Position numbers and translations under genes: made by a program. A DNA stretch of 64,000 nt from Halopiger goleimassiliensis (GTDB taxonomy: Archaea; Halobacteriota; Halobacteria; Halobacteriales; Natrialbaceae), in the NCBI RefSeq assembly GCF_000455345.1, contig NZ_HG315690.1, forward strand, positions 1,129,742 to 1,193,741, read 5' to 3'. Under the pieces are notes generated by a model. It was not told the DNA's origin, did not search any database, and saw nothing but the letters and a program-made list of their open reading frames with translations. The number at the start of each line of letters is the position of its first letter. Within the stretch, counting starts at the first letter, position 1. This document shows positions 9,090 to 17,474 of the stretch, piece by piece.

Positions 9090-10444
9090 TGTCTCTGCAG
9101 GAAACCCCCGACCGAACGACCGCTCGAGACGCACCGATCATCGAGGTCCGGAACCTCCAGACGGCCTTCTTCACCGAGAAGGAGACCATCCGGGCCGTCG
9201 ACGGCGTATCGTTCGACATCCGAACCGGCGAAACCGTCGGTATCGTCGGCGAGAGCGGATCAGGCAAGAGCGTCACCGCGCGCTCGATCATGCGCCTCGT
9301 CGACTCCCCCGGACGGATCCTCGAGGGCAGTAGCGTCCGCTTCAACGACCTCGATACCGTCCGCGAGTACGCGTCGACGTTCTCGGGTCGGACGGTCGAC
9401 GTTCAGCGCCTGGAAAAACAGTACGATACTGCGGACCTGTTCGCCCGGGACGACGTCACCGTCTCGCCGGCCGCCCTCGGCTACGAGGACCCGGCCGACG
9501 TCCCCCTCGCGGACTTCCTCGCGGCCGGCTACGGCGACGGCCTCGGCATCGTCGACGAGGACGACTGCGTCTTCGTCACGGACGGCAATCCCGACTCGCC
9601 CGAGGACATCGTCGACGGGTTCGTCGAGATCACCCGCGTCAGTGGTGAGGCCCAGCGGCTCCTGCGCGGCGGCCGCATCGCGATGGTGTTCCAGGACCCG
9701 CTCACGAGCCTCAACCCCGTCTACACCGTCGGCAACCAGATCAAGGAGGCCCTGCGGCTCCACCAGGGGCTGCGCGGCGAGGAAGCGACCCAGGAGGCCG
9801 CCGAGTTGCTCGAGGCAGTGGGCATCCCCGACGCACGACGCCGCGTCGACGAGTATCCACACCAGTTCTCCGGCGGCATGCGCCAGCGGGCCGTCATCGC
9901 GATGGCGCTGGCCTGCGATCCGGAGGTGCTGATCTGTGACGAACCGACGACGGCACTGGACGTGACGATCCAGGCCCAGATCCTCGATTTGCTCGAGGAA
10001 CTCCAGGAGGAACGGGACCTCGCGATGATGTTCATCACCCACGACATGGGCGTCATCGCGGAGGTGTCCGACCGGGTCAACGTCATGTACGCAGGCGAGG
10101 TCGTCGAGACCGCCGACGTCGAGACGCTGTTCGCCGATCCGGCCCACCCCTACACCCAGGGACTGCTCCGGTCGATCCCGGGCCAGCAGACCGGCGACCG
10201 ACTCGAGACCATCGAGGGCAACGTCCCAACGCCGAACGAACCGGCGACCCACTGTCGGTTCGCGCCGCGGTGTCCGGAGGCGTTCGACGCCTGCAACGCG
10301 GTCCACCCGGAATCGGTTCCGGTCGACGAAAGCGACAGTGGCCACACGGCGGCCTGTCTCCTCTGTCCGAGGCACCGCTCGACCAAGGAAGCGGTCGAAA
10401 TACATCGGCGACGGAACGCCGATCAGGGAGGTGATCGCCAATGA
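9089..10444 (+). CDS. ABC transporter ATP-binding protein, DppD-like with internal insertion
   Basis: A 451-residue cytoplasmic ATPase that energises the transporter. Walker A is GESGSGKS at residues 54-61, the Q-loop is MVFQDP at 199-204, the signature is FSGGMRQR at 259-266, and Walker B is [12 protein letters not shown] at 280-291. The C-terminal oligopeptide/dipeptide domain has the Cys-rich [14 protein letters not shown]. Walker A to Q-loop is about 140 residues here against roughly 50 in ordinary DppD, so some 90 acidic residues (about 95-187) are inserted in the early ABC core. The gene overlaps both neighbours, as in a tight operon. Confidence 0.93.
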   Translation: MSLQETPDRTTARDAPIIEVRNLQTAFFTEKETIRAVDGVSFDIRTGETVGIVGESGSGKSVTARSIMRLVDSPGRILEGSSVRFNDLDTVREYASTFSGRTVDVQRLEKQYDTADLFARDDVTVSPAALGYEDPADVPLADFLAAGYGDGLGIVDEDDCVFVTDGNPDSPEDIVDGFVEITRVSGEAQRLLRGGRIAMVFQDPLTSLNPVYTVGNQIKEALRLHQGLRGEEATQEAAELLEAVGIPDARRRVDEYPHQFSGGMRQRAVIAMALACDPEVLICDEPTTALDVTIQAQILDLLEELQEERDLAMMFITHDMGVIAEVSDRVNVMYAGEVVETADVETLFADPAHPYTQGLLRSIPGQQTGDRLETIEGNVPTPNEPATHCRFAPRCPEAFDACNAVHPESVPVDESDSGHTAACLLCPRHRSTKEAVEIHRRRNADQGGDRQ

Positions 10445-11781
10445 GCCAGGACGTTACGGGAACCCGGCCGGTAGCATCGAGCGACGCCGACGACGACGTG
10501 ATGATCGAGGTCGAGGGACTGAAGACCTACTACGACGACAGCGGCCTCTTCAGCAAGACGCCCGTCAAGGCAGTCGACGGCGTCTCCTTCGAGATTAATC
10601 GGGGCGAAACGCTCGGTCTCGTCGGCGAATCAGGCTGCGGGAAGACGACCCTCGGTCGCACCCTCCTCCGGCTCGAGGACGCGACCGCCGGCGAGATCCG
10701 CTTCGACGGGACGGACATCACGGAGCTCGATGGAACGGAACTCCAGCACTGGCGTCGGAACGCCCAGATGGTGTTCCAGGACCCCGACTCGAGTCTCAAC
10801 GATCGGATGACGATCGGCGAGATCATCCGGGAGCCGCTCGACGTCCACGACTGGAAGACGCCGCGCGAACGACGCCAGCGGGTCAAGGAGCTGCTGGCGA
10901 CGGTCGGGCTCCAGCGCGAACACTACTATCGGTATCCCCACCAGTTCTCCGGCGGCCAGCGCCAGCGCATCAGCATCGCCCGCACCCTCGCGCTCGAGCC
11001 GGACTTCGTCGTGCTCGACGAACCCGTCTCGGCGCTCGACGTCTCCGTCCAGGCCGAGATCATCAACCTGCTCGAGGACCTTCAGGAGGAGTTCGGGCTG
11101 ACCTACCTGTTCATCGCTCACGACCTCTCGGTCGTCCGGTACCTGTGCGACCGGGTCGCGGTGATGTACCTCGGAAACATCATGGAGATCGGTCCGACGG
11201 AGGAGCTGTTCGAGAAGCCGGCGAACCCGTATACGCACGCGCTGCTCTCCGCGATTCCGGAGCCGGACCCGACCGTCGAACGCGATCGGATCACGCTCCA
11301 CGGGACGCCGCCGAACCCGCGGTATCCGCCGACGGGCTGTCCGTTCAGCACGCGCTGTCCGGTCCGGATCCGGCCCGAGGAGTACCGCGACCTCGACGAC
11401 GAACTCTGGACGCGGCTCGTCACCCTCCGGGACCTGATCAACGAGCGCAAGCGGGCTGAGCTGTCGATCCGCGAACGGGTCAGATCGAAACTCGGCAAGG
11501 ACATCCGGTTCGGAGCGATCGACGAGACCTTCGAGGAACTGTTCGGCGACCTCGACGTCCCGTCGAAGGTCCAGTCCGTGCTCGACGAGATCGAGGCACA
11601 CCTGCACGATCAGAACGAGGAGGCCGCACTGTCGCTCTTCAACGAGGAGTTCGCTAGCGTCTGCGATCGCGAGCCGCCCGAGTACTACGAGGTCTCCAAC
11701 TCCGGCCGGGAGAGCTTCTGTCACCGCCACTCGGTCGACTACGAGTCGCCCGACACCGTCTTCGATCGACGCAATCAGTGA
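10441..11781 (+). CDS. ABC transporter ATP-binding protein, DppF-like with C-terminal insertion
   Basis: A 446-residue ATPase, the partner of the preceding DppD-like subunit. Walker A is GESGCGKTT (62-70), the Q-loop is [11 protein letters not shown], the signature is FSGGQRQR (169-176), and Walker B is [11 protein letters not shown] (190-200). The C-terminal oligo_HPY domain begins normally with [10 protein letters not shown] (around 298-307). It is then interrupted by about 100 residues of acidic, predicted helical sequence before the remaining Cys/His elements (CDREPP and CHRHSVDY). The start overlaps the previous stop by four bases. The insertion is unusual for DppF and its role is unknown. 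Confidence 0.92.
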   Translation: MSQDVTGTRPVASSDADDDVMIEVEGLKTYYDDSGLFSKTPVKAVDGVSFEINRGETLGLVGESGCGKTTLGRTLLRLEDATAGEIRFDGTDITELDGTELQHWRRNAQMVFQDPDSSLNDRMTIGEIIREPLDVHDWKTPRERRQRVKELLATVGLQREHYYRYPHQFSGGQRQRISIARTLALEPDFVVLDEPVSALDVSVQAEIINLLEDLQEEFGLTYLFIAHDLSVVRYLCDRVAVMYLGNIMEIGPTEELFEKPANPYTHALLSAIPEPDPTVERDRITLHGTPPNPRYPPTGCPFSTRCPVRIRPEEYRDLDDELWTRLVTLRDLINERKRAELSIRERVRSKLGKDIRFGAIDETFEELFGDLDVPSKVQSVLDEIEAHLHDQNEEAALSLFNEEFASVCDREPPEYYEVSNSGRESFCHRHSVDYESPDTVFDRRNQ

Positions 11782-12233
11782 CGATGCGAGGAGCGTCCGG
11801 GGACCGGGTGCGCGTGGTCGCCCGGGTCGCCGCAGACGCGGTGACGTACGCGCTCGCCACGACCGTCTGCGCCATCGTCGCGGCGATCGTCGTCGCCATC
11901 GCGACCGGCGGCACGCTCGTTCGAGCCAACTACCTGCTGTTCTTCGCCGGCTGGCTGCTCATGGCCTACGCGACGATCCGGCTCTGGCCGCGCTCACCCG
12001 CGGACCTCGAGACGGACCCGAACCAACGACGCGACGGGGAATCGATCCCCGAAGCGGCCGACCGAACGCGGTTCCAGCGGTTCGTCCGCCGCCTTCCGCC
12101 TCGACGATGGGTCCGGACGCCACGGCCGCGTCGCCGACTCACGACCGCCGGAAAACTCTTCCTGAGTGCGGTGTTGATCCTCCTGGCGTCGCTGCTGCTC
12201 GAGGTCGTCTTCGGCGTCGGCTCAGCCGGTTGA
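11778..12233 (+). CDS. Uncharacterised haloarchaeal membrane protein
   Basis: A 149-151 residue protein with two N-terminal hydrophobic segments ([21 protein letters not shown] and [20 protein letters not shown]), an Arg-rich middle containing [19 protein letters not shown], and a C-terminal TM segment ([20 protein letters not shown]). A GTG at 11778 overlaps the stop of the ATPase gene, and an ATG at 11784 is equally possible. It resembles a small haloarchaeal family that I recall being labelled DUF7555; that label is from memory. Its location at the end of the transporter operon may be coincidental. Confidence 0.75.
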   Translation: MTMRGASGDRVRVVARVAADAVTYALATTVCAIVAAIVVAIATGGTLVRANYLLFFAGWLLMAYATIRLWPRSPADLETDPNQRRDGESIPEAADRTRFQRFVRRLPPRRWVRTPRPRRRLTTAGKLFLSAVLILLASLLLEVVFGVGSAG

Positions 12234-12340
12234 TCCCGGCCCCGACCGACCGTCGGACCGTTGGCGAACCGCCGTCGGAACCTGACCGATCGGATCGCCG
12301 GTTCGAAAAGCCTACCCCGCTTCCCTGTCGACGGTGGGAC

Positions 12341-12844
12341 ATGAGCGACGACATCGAGACCGACGAGCCGGACTCCCCCGTGACGACAGCCTGGAAACGG
12401 ACGCTCGAGGAGATGGACGTGATCGCCGAGGACCGCCGAGACGACGGCTGGTCGGTGTTGACGGTCATCGCGGCCCACACCGACACCGTCGGTCGGGAGA
12501 TGGGCGACGACGACAGGTTCGGGCTCGTTCACGTCATTCCCGGTAACTACGCCGAGGAGCTCCGTGACACCTACGACGAGGACGCGTTCACCGAATACCT
12601 CGCGTACGGGCGCGACGTCGGCAACTCCATGTTCGTCGTCACCGAGTTCATCGACCCGGACGACCGGCGTTCGATCCTCGTCGCCAGCCGGTACGACATG
12701 GGCAACCCCAGCGCCCAGAAGATGATCTCCTCGGCCCACGAGGCCGGCGCGTTGCGCACGTACTTCAAGAAGATCGACGGAACGATCCTCGGCAAGTACG
12801 AACACGAGGAGTACGAACCGCTGATCACCAGGCCGAGTACGTAA
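12341..12844 (+). CDS. Conserved haloarchaeal protein, DUF7529-like
   Basis: A 167-residue soluble acidic protein starting MSDDIETDEP. Visible conserved-looking stretches are WKRTLEEMDVIAEDRRDDGW, FGLVHVIPGNYAEEL, FVVTEFIDPDDRRSILVAS and KIDGTILGKYEHEEYEPL. The pattern matches a haloarchaeal family I recall as DUF7529, of unknown function; the label is from memory. An upstream in-frame ATG at 12107 would add 78 Arg/Pro-rich residues lying mostly over the previous gene, and is rejected. The gene lies 107 bases after the membrane protein on the same strand. Confidence 0.8.
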   Translation: MSDDIETDEPDSPVTTAWKRTLEEMDVIAEDRRDDGWSVLTVIAAHTDTVGREMGDDDRFGLVHVIPGNYAEELRDTYDEDAFTEYLAYGRDVGNSMFVVTEFIDPDDRRSILVASRYDMGNPSAQKMISSAHEAGALRTYFKKIDGTILGKYEHEEYEPLITRPST

Positions 12845-12910
12845 CCGGCTCGGCCGAATCCACCGGTGGGGAGGCGCTCGAGGGGTTCGTTCTCGTCACC
12901 GCTCGACGTA

Positions 12911-13202
12911 ATTCCAGTTGCTGTTCACGTGTTGATCGCAGTAAAATGATAGCGGGAGGGAGATTCGAACTACGTCAACTTCGGTCGCTTCGCTCCCTCG
13001 TTGTCTACTTCAAATCTACTCGGCTCCATTTGCTGCTCACGTGTTGTTCGCAGCAAAATGATAGCGGGAGGTAGATTTGAACCACGTGAAGACCGCTCGC
13101 TGCGCTCGCGGTCTTCTCTCGTTCAAATCTACTCGGCGTATTTTGACGAATTCCGGACTCACTCCTCGCTATGCTCGTCGTTCGTCGGTGAATTCGTCAA
13201 AA
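12911..13202 (-). repeat. Tandem array of tRNA T-arm copies and hairpins downstream of initiator tRNA-Met
   Basis: In + strand coordinates, direct copies of the tRNA 3' region (agcgggaggtagatttgaac and variants) lie at about 12951-12970, 13063-13082 and in the tRNA itself at 13205-13224. Inverted copies (ttcaaatctac) lie at 13009-13019 and 13122-13132. The first two units are spaced 112 bases apart. Between copies are separate hairpins: ttttgacgaattc with its complement (13141-13153/13190-13202) and gaagaccgc with its complement (13088-13096/13108-13116). The whole array is downstream of the tRNA in its transcription direction. It is not coding. Confidence 0.85.
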
Positions 13203-13203
13203 G

Positions 13204-13278
13204 TAGCGGGAGGTAGATTTGAACTACCGATCTGCGGGTTATGAGCCCGCCGGAATCTCCTGGCTATCCCATCCCGCT
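13204..13278 (-). tRNA. Initiator tRNA-Met (anticodon CAT)
   Basis: Read on the minus strand, the 75-base gene starts AGCGGGATGGG and ends in TCCCGCTA. The seven-base-pair acceptor stem is AGCGGGA/TCCCGCT and the discriminator base is A. The anticodon stem-loop is GCGGGCTCATAACCCGC with anticodon CAT, and the T-arm is GGTAGTTCAAATCTACC. The A1-T72 start pair and the run of G-C pairs in the anticodon stem fit the haloarchaeal initiator rather than the elongator. CCA is not encoded. No intron is seen. Confidence 0.95.
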
Positions 13279-13344
13279 ACTTCTCAGTAACCGAGTGGAC
13301 TAGTTAAGGATTGTGATTCGGATACCGTATGGGGATTTCTCCCG

Positions 13345-13791
13345 CTAGTCACGGTGGACCTTCCAGGTGACGAGGCTCTCGCAGGTGTAGTTGACGACGA
13401 AGCCGACGCCGATCCCGATCACGTTCGCGAGCAGGTACCAGACGCCCGCGAACTCGATCAGCGCCGTGAATATAGCCAGCGTGACCAGGAAGCCGGCGAA
13501 CCGAACCAGATACGAGCGACCGAGGCGAGCGAGCACCCCCCGGACGCTCGTCGCGCCGTACGTCGAGAACGTCCACGCCTCGTTGATGCCGAAGATGACG
13601 CCGATCGCGATCACCCAGGCGACGACCTTCGCGGGGAGAAACGGCACGTCGCCGAGTTCGACCAGGGCGACCAGAACGCCGTTGTCCACCGTCGCCCCCA
13701 CGAAACCGACGCCCGCGAACATCCCGAACCTGATCGGTGCGTAGAGCGCCTCGAGGCGGGATCGAACCGGCTCCGGGAGCAGGTCACTCAT
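13345..13791 (-). CDS. GtrA family membrane protein
   Basis: A 148-residue protein with four hydrophobic segments, of the GtrA (flippase-like) family. Visible motifs are FGMFAGVGFVGATVDNGVLV in the first TM, FGINEAWTFS after the second, LVRFAGFLVTLAIFTALIEF in the third, and a C-terminal VVNYTCESLVTWKV that matches the typical 'f..nr.wvF' end. Family members help move lipid-linked sugars or support surface glycan assembly. Its start overlaps the stop of the glycosyltransferase gene, a common pairing in archaea. A longer frame running into the glycosyltransferase is rejected as out-of-frame readthrough. Confidence 0.88.
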   Translation of the reverse strand: MSDLLPEPVRSRLEALYAPIRFGMFAGVGFVGATVDNGVLVALVELGDVPFLPAKVVAWVIAIGVIFGINEAWTFSTYGATSVRGVLARLGRSYLVRFAGFLVTLAIFTALIEFAGVWYLLANVIGIGVGFVVNYTCESLVTWKVHRD

Positions 13792-14581
13792 CATTGTATC
13801 GTCGATCGGCGTCGGTCTCGAGTCGCTCGAGCAACGGCGTCGCCGAGGGAACGTGGCGGCCGATCCGTTCGTGCCAGGGGTCGCCCCGGAGTCGTCGCGC
13901 CCGGTGGTGGGCCTCGAGCAGCCCGCCGGCGAGTTCGAGCGTGGTTCCGATCGACGACACCGTCGAGTCGGGGCCGTCGGCCCAGGTGACGGGCACCTCG
14001 GCGACGTCGTAGCCGAGCGCGTCCACGAGCGCGACGAGTTCGACGTCCCAGGCAAAGCCCGGTTCCTGAAGGTGGGACCGAACCGCCGCCCAGGCCTCGC
14101 GGTCGATCGCCTTCGCGCCACACTGGAAATCCGACGCCGGGACGGCGAGCACCCGGCGAGCTAGCCACGCGAAGCAGTCGCCCAGCCGTTCGCGACCTGA
14201 CGACTGGGACCGCCGAACGGCGGCCGCCGGATGGCGACGCGAGCCGATCGCCAGGTCGGTCCGTCGATCGCGGACCCGGGCGACGATCTCAGCCACCGAC
14301 GCGACGGCCGTCGCCCCGTCGGCGTCGACGAACGCCCGGACGTCCGTCTCGAGCGCGTTGAAACCGGCGGTGATCGCCGCGCCTTTGCCGCGACGAACGG
14401 GTGACACGTTGACGGTCCCAGGCACGCCCTCGAGCGCCTCGAGTGTTTCGACCCGCGGATCGTCGAGTTCGATCAGGAGCCGTTCGGGCTCGAGAGTATC
14501 GACCAGATCGCACACGTACGCGGACAGGAGGTCCGGATTCGGGCGAAACGCTGGAATCACGAGGCCGACCGTCCGCTGCAT
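13784..14581 (-). CDS. Family 2-type glycosyltransferase (dolichyl-phosphate sugar synthase-like)
   Basis: A 265-residue glycosyltransferase. It begins MQRTVGLVIPAFRPNPDLL (nucleotide-binding beta strand), then SPVRRGKGAAITAGFNALE (the 'GKG.A...G' motif of dolichyl-phosphate mannose/glucose synthases), FVDADGATAVA (the D-x-D-like motif), FQCGAKAIDREAW, and a late FAWDVELVALVDALGYDVAEVPVTW that matches this class. It likely transfers an activated sugar to a polyprenyl phosphate or similar acceptor, working with the overlapping GtrA protein. The sequence 5' of the chosen start is Arg/Ser-rich and not coding-like. Confidence 0.88.
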   Translation of the reverse strand: MQRTVGLVIPAFRPNPDLLSAYVCDLVDTLEPERLLIELDDPRVETLEALEGVPGTVNVSPVRRGKGAAITAGFNALETDVRAFVDADGATAVASVAEIVARVRDRRTDLAIGSRRHPAAAVRRSQSSGRERLGDCFAWLARRVLAVPASDFQCGAKAIDREAWAAVRSHLQEPGFAWDVELVALVDALGYDVAEVPVTWADGPDSTVSSIGTTLELAGGLLEAHHRARRLRGDPWHERIGRHVPSATPLLERLETDADRRYNDE

Positions 14582-14802
14582 TCGATCGAACTGACCTACT
14601 GCCGTAGCAAAAGCGTGTTGATACGGGGAGTTCCGGACCACGGACGCCATCCAGCGGTCACACCCGGTGGTGGACGTTCGACTCGAGACGGCGGCGGGAA
14701 CGAGGACCGAGTACTCGAGCGGGACGAGACCGATGAACGGGAAGGGAGATAGCGACAGGAACGAAACGAGAAATCGGCGAAAGCGTGGACTCGAGGGAAG
14801 CC

Positions 14803-15069
14803 TTAGACGGCGAGATCGCCCGTCTCGCGGACGACGTCGACCTCCTCGGCGTCCGCGCGGTCGACGTCGAGGAAGTGGGGGATGAAGTTCCGGCGCTCGT
14901 AATCTTCGTACTCGGATTCGTCGCCGACGGTACACCACAGCTGAACCGCTTCGGGGCCGTGCCACTCGCCGTTGCGGTTGATTCCGAAGCAGACGAGTTC
15001 CTCACCCTCGTGTTCGATGATGGCTCCCTTGCGGATCCCGGGATCGCCGTGGATGATGAGTTGCTTCAT
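14803..15069 (-). CDS. Conserved small haloarchaeal protein, HAH_0734-like
   Basis: An 88-residue acidic protein starting MKQLIIHGDPGIRKGAIIEH, with GEELVCFGINRNGEWHGPE, VQLWCTVGDESEYEDYE and a C-terminal IPHFLDVDRADAEEVDVV. It resembles a small haloarchaea-only family that I recall as 'HAH_0734 family', of unknown function; this label is from memory. It is transcribed divergently from rpl44e, with 170 bases between starts. A longer frame starting at 15252 would read across the rpl44e promoter and is rejected. Confidence 0.82.
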   Translation of the reverse strand: MKQLIIHGDPGIRKGAIIEHEGEELVCFGINRNGEWHGPEAVQLWCTVGDESEYEDYERRNFIPHFLDVDRADAEEVDVVRETGDLAV

Positions 15070-15239
15070 ACCCTGGCGTTTTCGCGAGACCGGATTAAAC
15101 GCTTCGAAGGAATCGATCCGTTCCGGCGTTCGGACGTGCGGGCACCACAGGACCCTGAGAGGGGATCCCGAATCGGGGCGACGACGAACCAAACGGGTTT
15201 TAAACGGGGCTGCCGTAGCCCTCGGCAAGTGAGATAACG

Positions 15240-15524
15240 ATGCAGATGCCACGCCGATTCAATACGTATTGCCCGCACTGCCACGAACACCACGAACACG
15301 AAGTCGAGAAGGTCCGAACGGGCGCCTCGACCGGGATGAAGAAGGTCGCCGACCGCCAGCGCAAGCGCCAGACCTCGAGCATCGGTAACTCCGGGAAGTT
15401 CTCGAAGGTCCCCAGCGGCGAGAAGCCCACGAAGAAGACGGACCTGAAGTACCGCTGCACCGAGTGTGGCAAGGCCCACCTCCGCGAAGGGTGGCGAACC
15501 GGCCGGCTCGAGTTCCAGGAGTGA
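15240..15524 (+). CDS. rpl44e: 50S ribosomal protein L44e
   Basis: A 94-residue zinc-ribbon ribosomal protein. It begins [20 protein letters not shown] and carries the paired CPHC (residues 11-14) and CTEC (about 72-75) motifs that bind zinc. The basic middle ([14 protein letters not shown] and [10 protein letters not shown]) contrasts with the acidic proteome and fits RNA binding. It sits in the E-site region of the large subunit in archaea and eukaryotes. It is first in the conserved operon L44e-S27e-aIF2alpha-Nop10. A TATA-like gttttaaac lies about 35 bases upstream. Confidence 0.96.
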   Translation: MQMPRRFNTYCPHCHEHHEHEVEKVRTGASTGMKKVADRQRKRQTSSIGNSGKFSKVPSGEKPTKKTDLKYRCTECGKAHLREGWRTGRLEFQE

Positions 15525-15529
15525 TCGCC

Positions 15530-15703
15530 ATGCCAGGGAACTTCTACTCGGTCCGCTGCGGTGACTGCGAGAACGAACAGGTCGTCTTCGGCAAGGCCTC
15601 GACCGAGGTCGCCTGTGCCGTCTGTGGCACGACGCTCGCGCGGCCGACCGGCGGGAAGGCCGAGATCGACCACGAGATAATCGACACCGTCGAGTCACGA
15701 TGA
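15530..15703 (+). CDS. rps27e: 30S ribosomal protein S27e
   Basis: A 57-residue zinc-binding small-subunit protein starting [20 protein letters not shown]. It has two CxxC pairs (Cys10/13 and Cys29/32, CAVCG). It lies five bases after rpl44e and overlaps the aIF2-alpha start by four bases, so it is part of the same transcript. The chosen ATG gives the standard family length; an upstream in-frame start lies inside rpl44e. Confidence 0.96.
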   Translation: MPGNFYSVRCGDCENEQVVFGKASTEVACAVCGTTLARPTGGKAEIDHEIIDTVESR

Positions 15704-16497
15704 AATACAGCGGCTGGCCCGACTCCGGCGAACTCGTCGTCGGCAAGATCGACGAGATCGAGGACTTCGGCGTCTTCGTCGATCTCGAGGAGTACGAGGA
15801 CAAGCGCGGCCTGATCCACATCTCCGAAGTCGCGAGCGGCTGGATCAAGAACGTCCGCGACCACGTCCGCGAGGGCCAGATCGTCGTCTGCAAGGTGCTC
15901 GACGTCGACACCGACTCCCAGCAGATCGACCTCTCGCTGAAGGACGTCAACGACCACCAGCGCTCGGAGAAGATCCAGCAGTGGAAAAACGAGCAGAAGG
16001 CCGACAACTGGATGGAACTGGCCTTCGAGGACATCGACGACGAGCGTTACACCGCCATCGCCAACGAACTGATCGCCGCCCAGGGAAGCCTCTACGACGG
16101 CTTCAAACAGGCCGCGATCCACGGCGAGGAGGCCCTCGAGGAGACCGGCCTCGACGCCGACGAGATCGACGCCATCGTCGACACCGCCCGCGAGAACGTC
16201 TCGGTGCCGTACGTCAACGTCACCGGCTACGTCGACCTCGAAAACCCCTCGCCATCCGGCGTCGACGGCATCCGGGAGGCCCTCGAAGCCGCCGAGGGCA
16301 ACGGCGAAGTCCCCGAGGAGGTCGACCTCGAGGTCAGCTACGTCGGCGCGCCCGAGTACCGCATCGAGGTGCAGGCACCTAACTACAAGACCGCCGAGTC
16401 CGAACTCGAGGAGAGCGCCGAACGCGCCATCGCCGCCATCGAAGCCGAGGGCGGCGAGGGCGAGTACCACCGCGAACGTCGCACCGACGACGAGTAA
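15700..16497 (+). CDS. eif2a: Translation initiation factor aIF2 subunit alpha
   Basis: A 265-residue protein with an N-terminal S1 domain (about residues 5-83: [20 protein letters not shown], then [20 protein letters not shown]). A helical middle and a C-terminal alpha/beta domain (about 175-255, [20 protein letters not shown]) follow. It is the alpha part of the heterotrimeric factor that brings initiator tRNA to the ribosome. It overlaps rps27e by four bases and is followed by nop10 with a TAATG overlap. Length and domain order are normal. Confidence 0.97.
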   Translation: MKYSGWPDSGELVVGKIDEIEDFGVFVDLEEYEDKRGLIHISEVASGWIKNVRDHVREGQIVVCKVLDVDTDSQQIDLSLKDVNDHQRSEKIQQWKNEQKADNWMELAFEDIDDERYTAIANELIAAQGSLYDGFKQAAIHGEEALEETGLDADEIDAIVDTARENVSVPYVNVTGYVDLENPSPSGVDGIREALEAAEGNGEVPEEVDLEVSYVGAPEYRIEVQAPNYKTAESELEESAERAIAAIEAEGGEGEYHRERRTDDE

Positions 16498-16676
16498 TGA
16501 AATCCGACATCCGGGTGTGTTCGGCGTGGCGCGAGCGTCACGACCGCCCGGTGTACTCCCTCTCCGATAGCTGTCCCGACTGTGGCGCGCCGACGGAAAA
16601 CAGCGCGCCCGCTCCTTTCGATCCCGAAGACCCCTACGGCGAGTACCGACGGTCTCTTAAACGTCGCCGCCGCTGA
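16497..16676 (+). CDS. nop10: Nop10, H/ACA ribonucleoprotein component
   Basis: A 59-residue protein starting [20 protein letters not shown], containing the zinc-type motif DSCPDCGAPT and the conserved tail FDPEDPYGEYRRSLKRRRR. It binds Cbf5 and is required for RNA-guided pseudouridylation in archaea. The ATG shares its A with the stop of the aIF2-alpha gene. A frame that runs from 16582 into the next gene hides part of it, but the short protein has every Nop10 landmark and the operon position is conserved. Confidence 0.95.
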   Translation: MKSDIRVCSAWRERHDRPVYSLSDSCPDCGAPTENSAPAPFDPEDPYGEYRRSLKRRRR

Positions 16677-16683
16677 TACGGGT

Positions 16684-17454
16684 ATGGACGAACTCGAGAT
16701 CGACGCGGTCGCCGAGGCCGACCTCGACGAGCCGGTACTGGTCGAAGGGTTGCCCGGCGTCGGCCACGTCGGAAAGCTCGCCGTCGACCACCTTCTGGAG
16801 GAACTCGAGGGCGAGAGCACCCTCGTTCGTCGCATCTACTCGCGGGAGTTCCCGCCGCAGGTCAGCGTCGAAGACGGCGTCGCCGACCTCACCTGCGCCG
16901 AGATCTATGCCGTCTCACCGCCCGACGGGCGGGACTTGCTGTTGTTGACGGGGGATCACCAGGCCCAGACCAACGCGGGCCACTACGTACTGACGAGCGC
17001 CTTCCTCGACGTCGCCGAGGAGTTCGGCGCGAGCGAAGTCTACGCGCTCGGCGGCGTACCGACGGGCGAACTCATCGAGGAGTACGCCGTCGTCGGCGCG
17101 GTCAGCGAGGCGTCGCTGCGGGAGCCACTCGAGGACGCGGGCGTCGAGTTCCGCGAGAACGAGCCCGCGGGCGGCATCGTCGGCGTCTCCGGCCTGCTGC
17201 TCGGTCTCGGCGAGCGACGCGGCTTCGAGGCCGCCTGCCTGATGGGCGAGACCAGCGGCTACCTCGTCGATCCCAAGAGCGCACGCGCCGTCCTCGAGGT
17301 GCTCGAGACGACCCTCGCGTTCGAGCTCGACTACGAGTCGCTCGACGAGCGCGCCGACGAGATGGAGGACGTCATCGGCAAGATCCAGGAGATGGAACAG
17401 CAACAGCAGGGGATGGACGTTCCGACCGACGACGACCTGCGGTACATCGGCTGA
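16684..17454 (+). CDS. PAC2 family protein (proteasome assembly chaperone-like)
   Basis: A 256-residue protein of the PAC2 family. It shows LVEGLPGVGHVGKLAVDHLL near the start, FPPQVSVEDGVADL, LLLLTGDHQAQTNAGHYVLT, EVYALGGVPTGELIEEYAVV and GIVGVSGLLLGLGERRGFEA. Archaeal members are related to the proteasome assembly chaperone fold, but their own role is not settled. The C-terminal 30 residues are Gln/Met-rich and probably helical. It lies seven bases after nop10. The upstream in-frame start at 16582 is inside nop10 and is rejected. Confidence 0.9.
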   Translation: MDELEIDAVAEADLDEPVLVEGLPGVGHVGKLAVDHLLEELEGESTLVRRIYSREFPPQVSVEDGVADLTCAEIYAVSPPDGRDLLLLTGDHQAQTNAGHYVLTSAFLDVAEEFGASEVYALGGVPTGELIEEYAVVGAVSEASLREPLEDAGVEFRENEPAGGIVGVSGLLLGLGERRGFEAACLMGETSGYLVDPKSARAVLEVLETTLAFELDYESLDERADEMEDVIGKIQEMEQQQQGMDVPTDDDLRYIG

Positions 17455-17474
17455 CGCCCTGATTCGCTCGGTTC

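Noticed and set aside
12951-13090. Extra tRNA genes near the initiator tRNA
   Set aside because: Only the T-arm and 3' acceptor part is present in each copy; D-arm and anticodon arm are missing, so these are repeats, not tRNA genes.
12911-13202. A CRISPR array
   Set aside because: The repeats are few, differ in length, occur in both orientations, and copy the neighbouring tRNA; there are no uniform spacers or cas genes.
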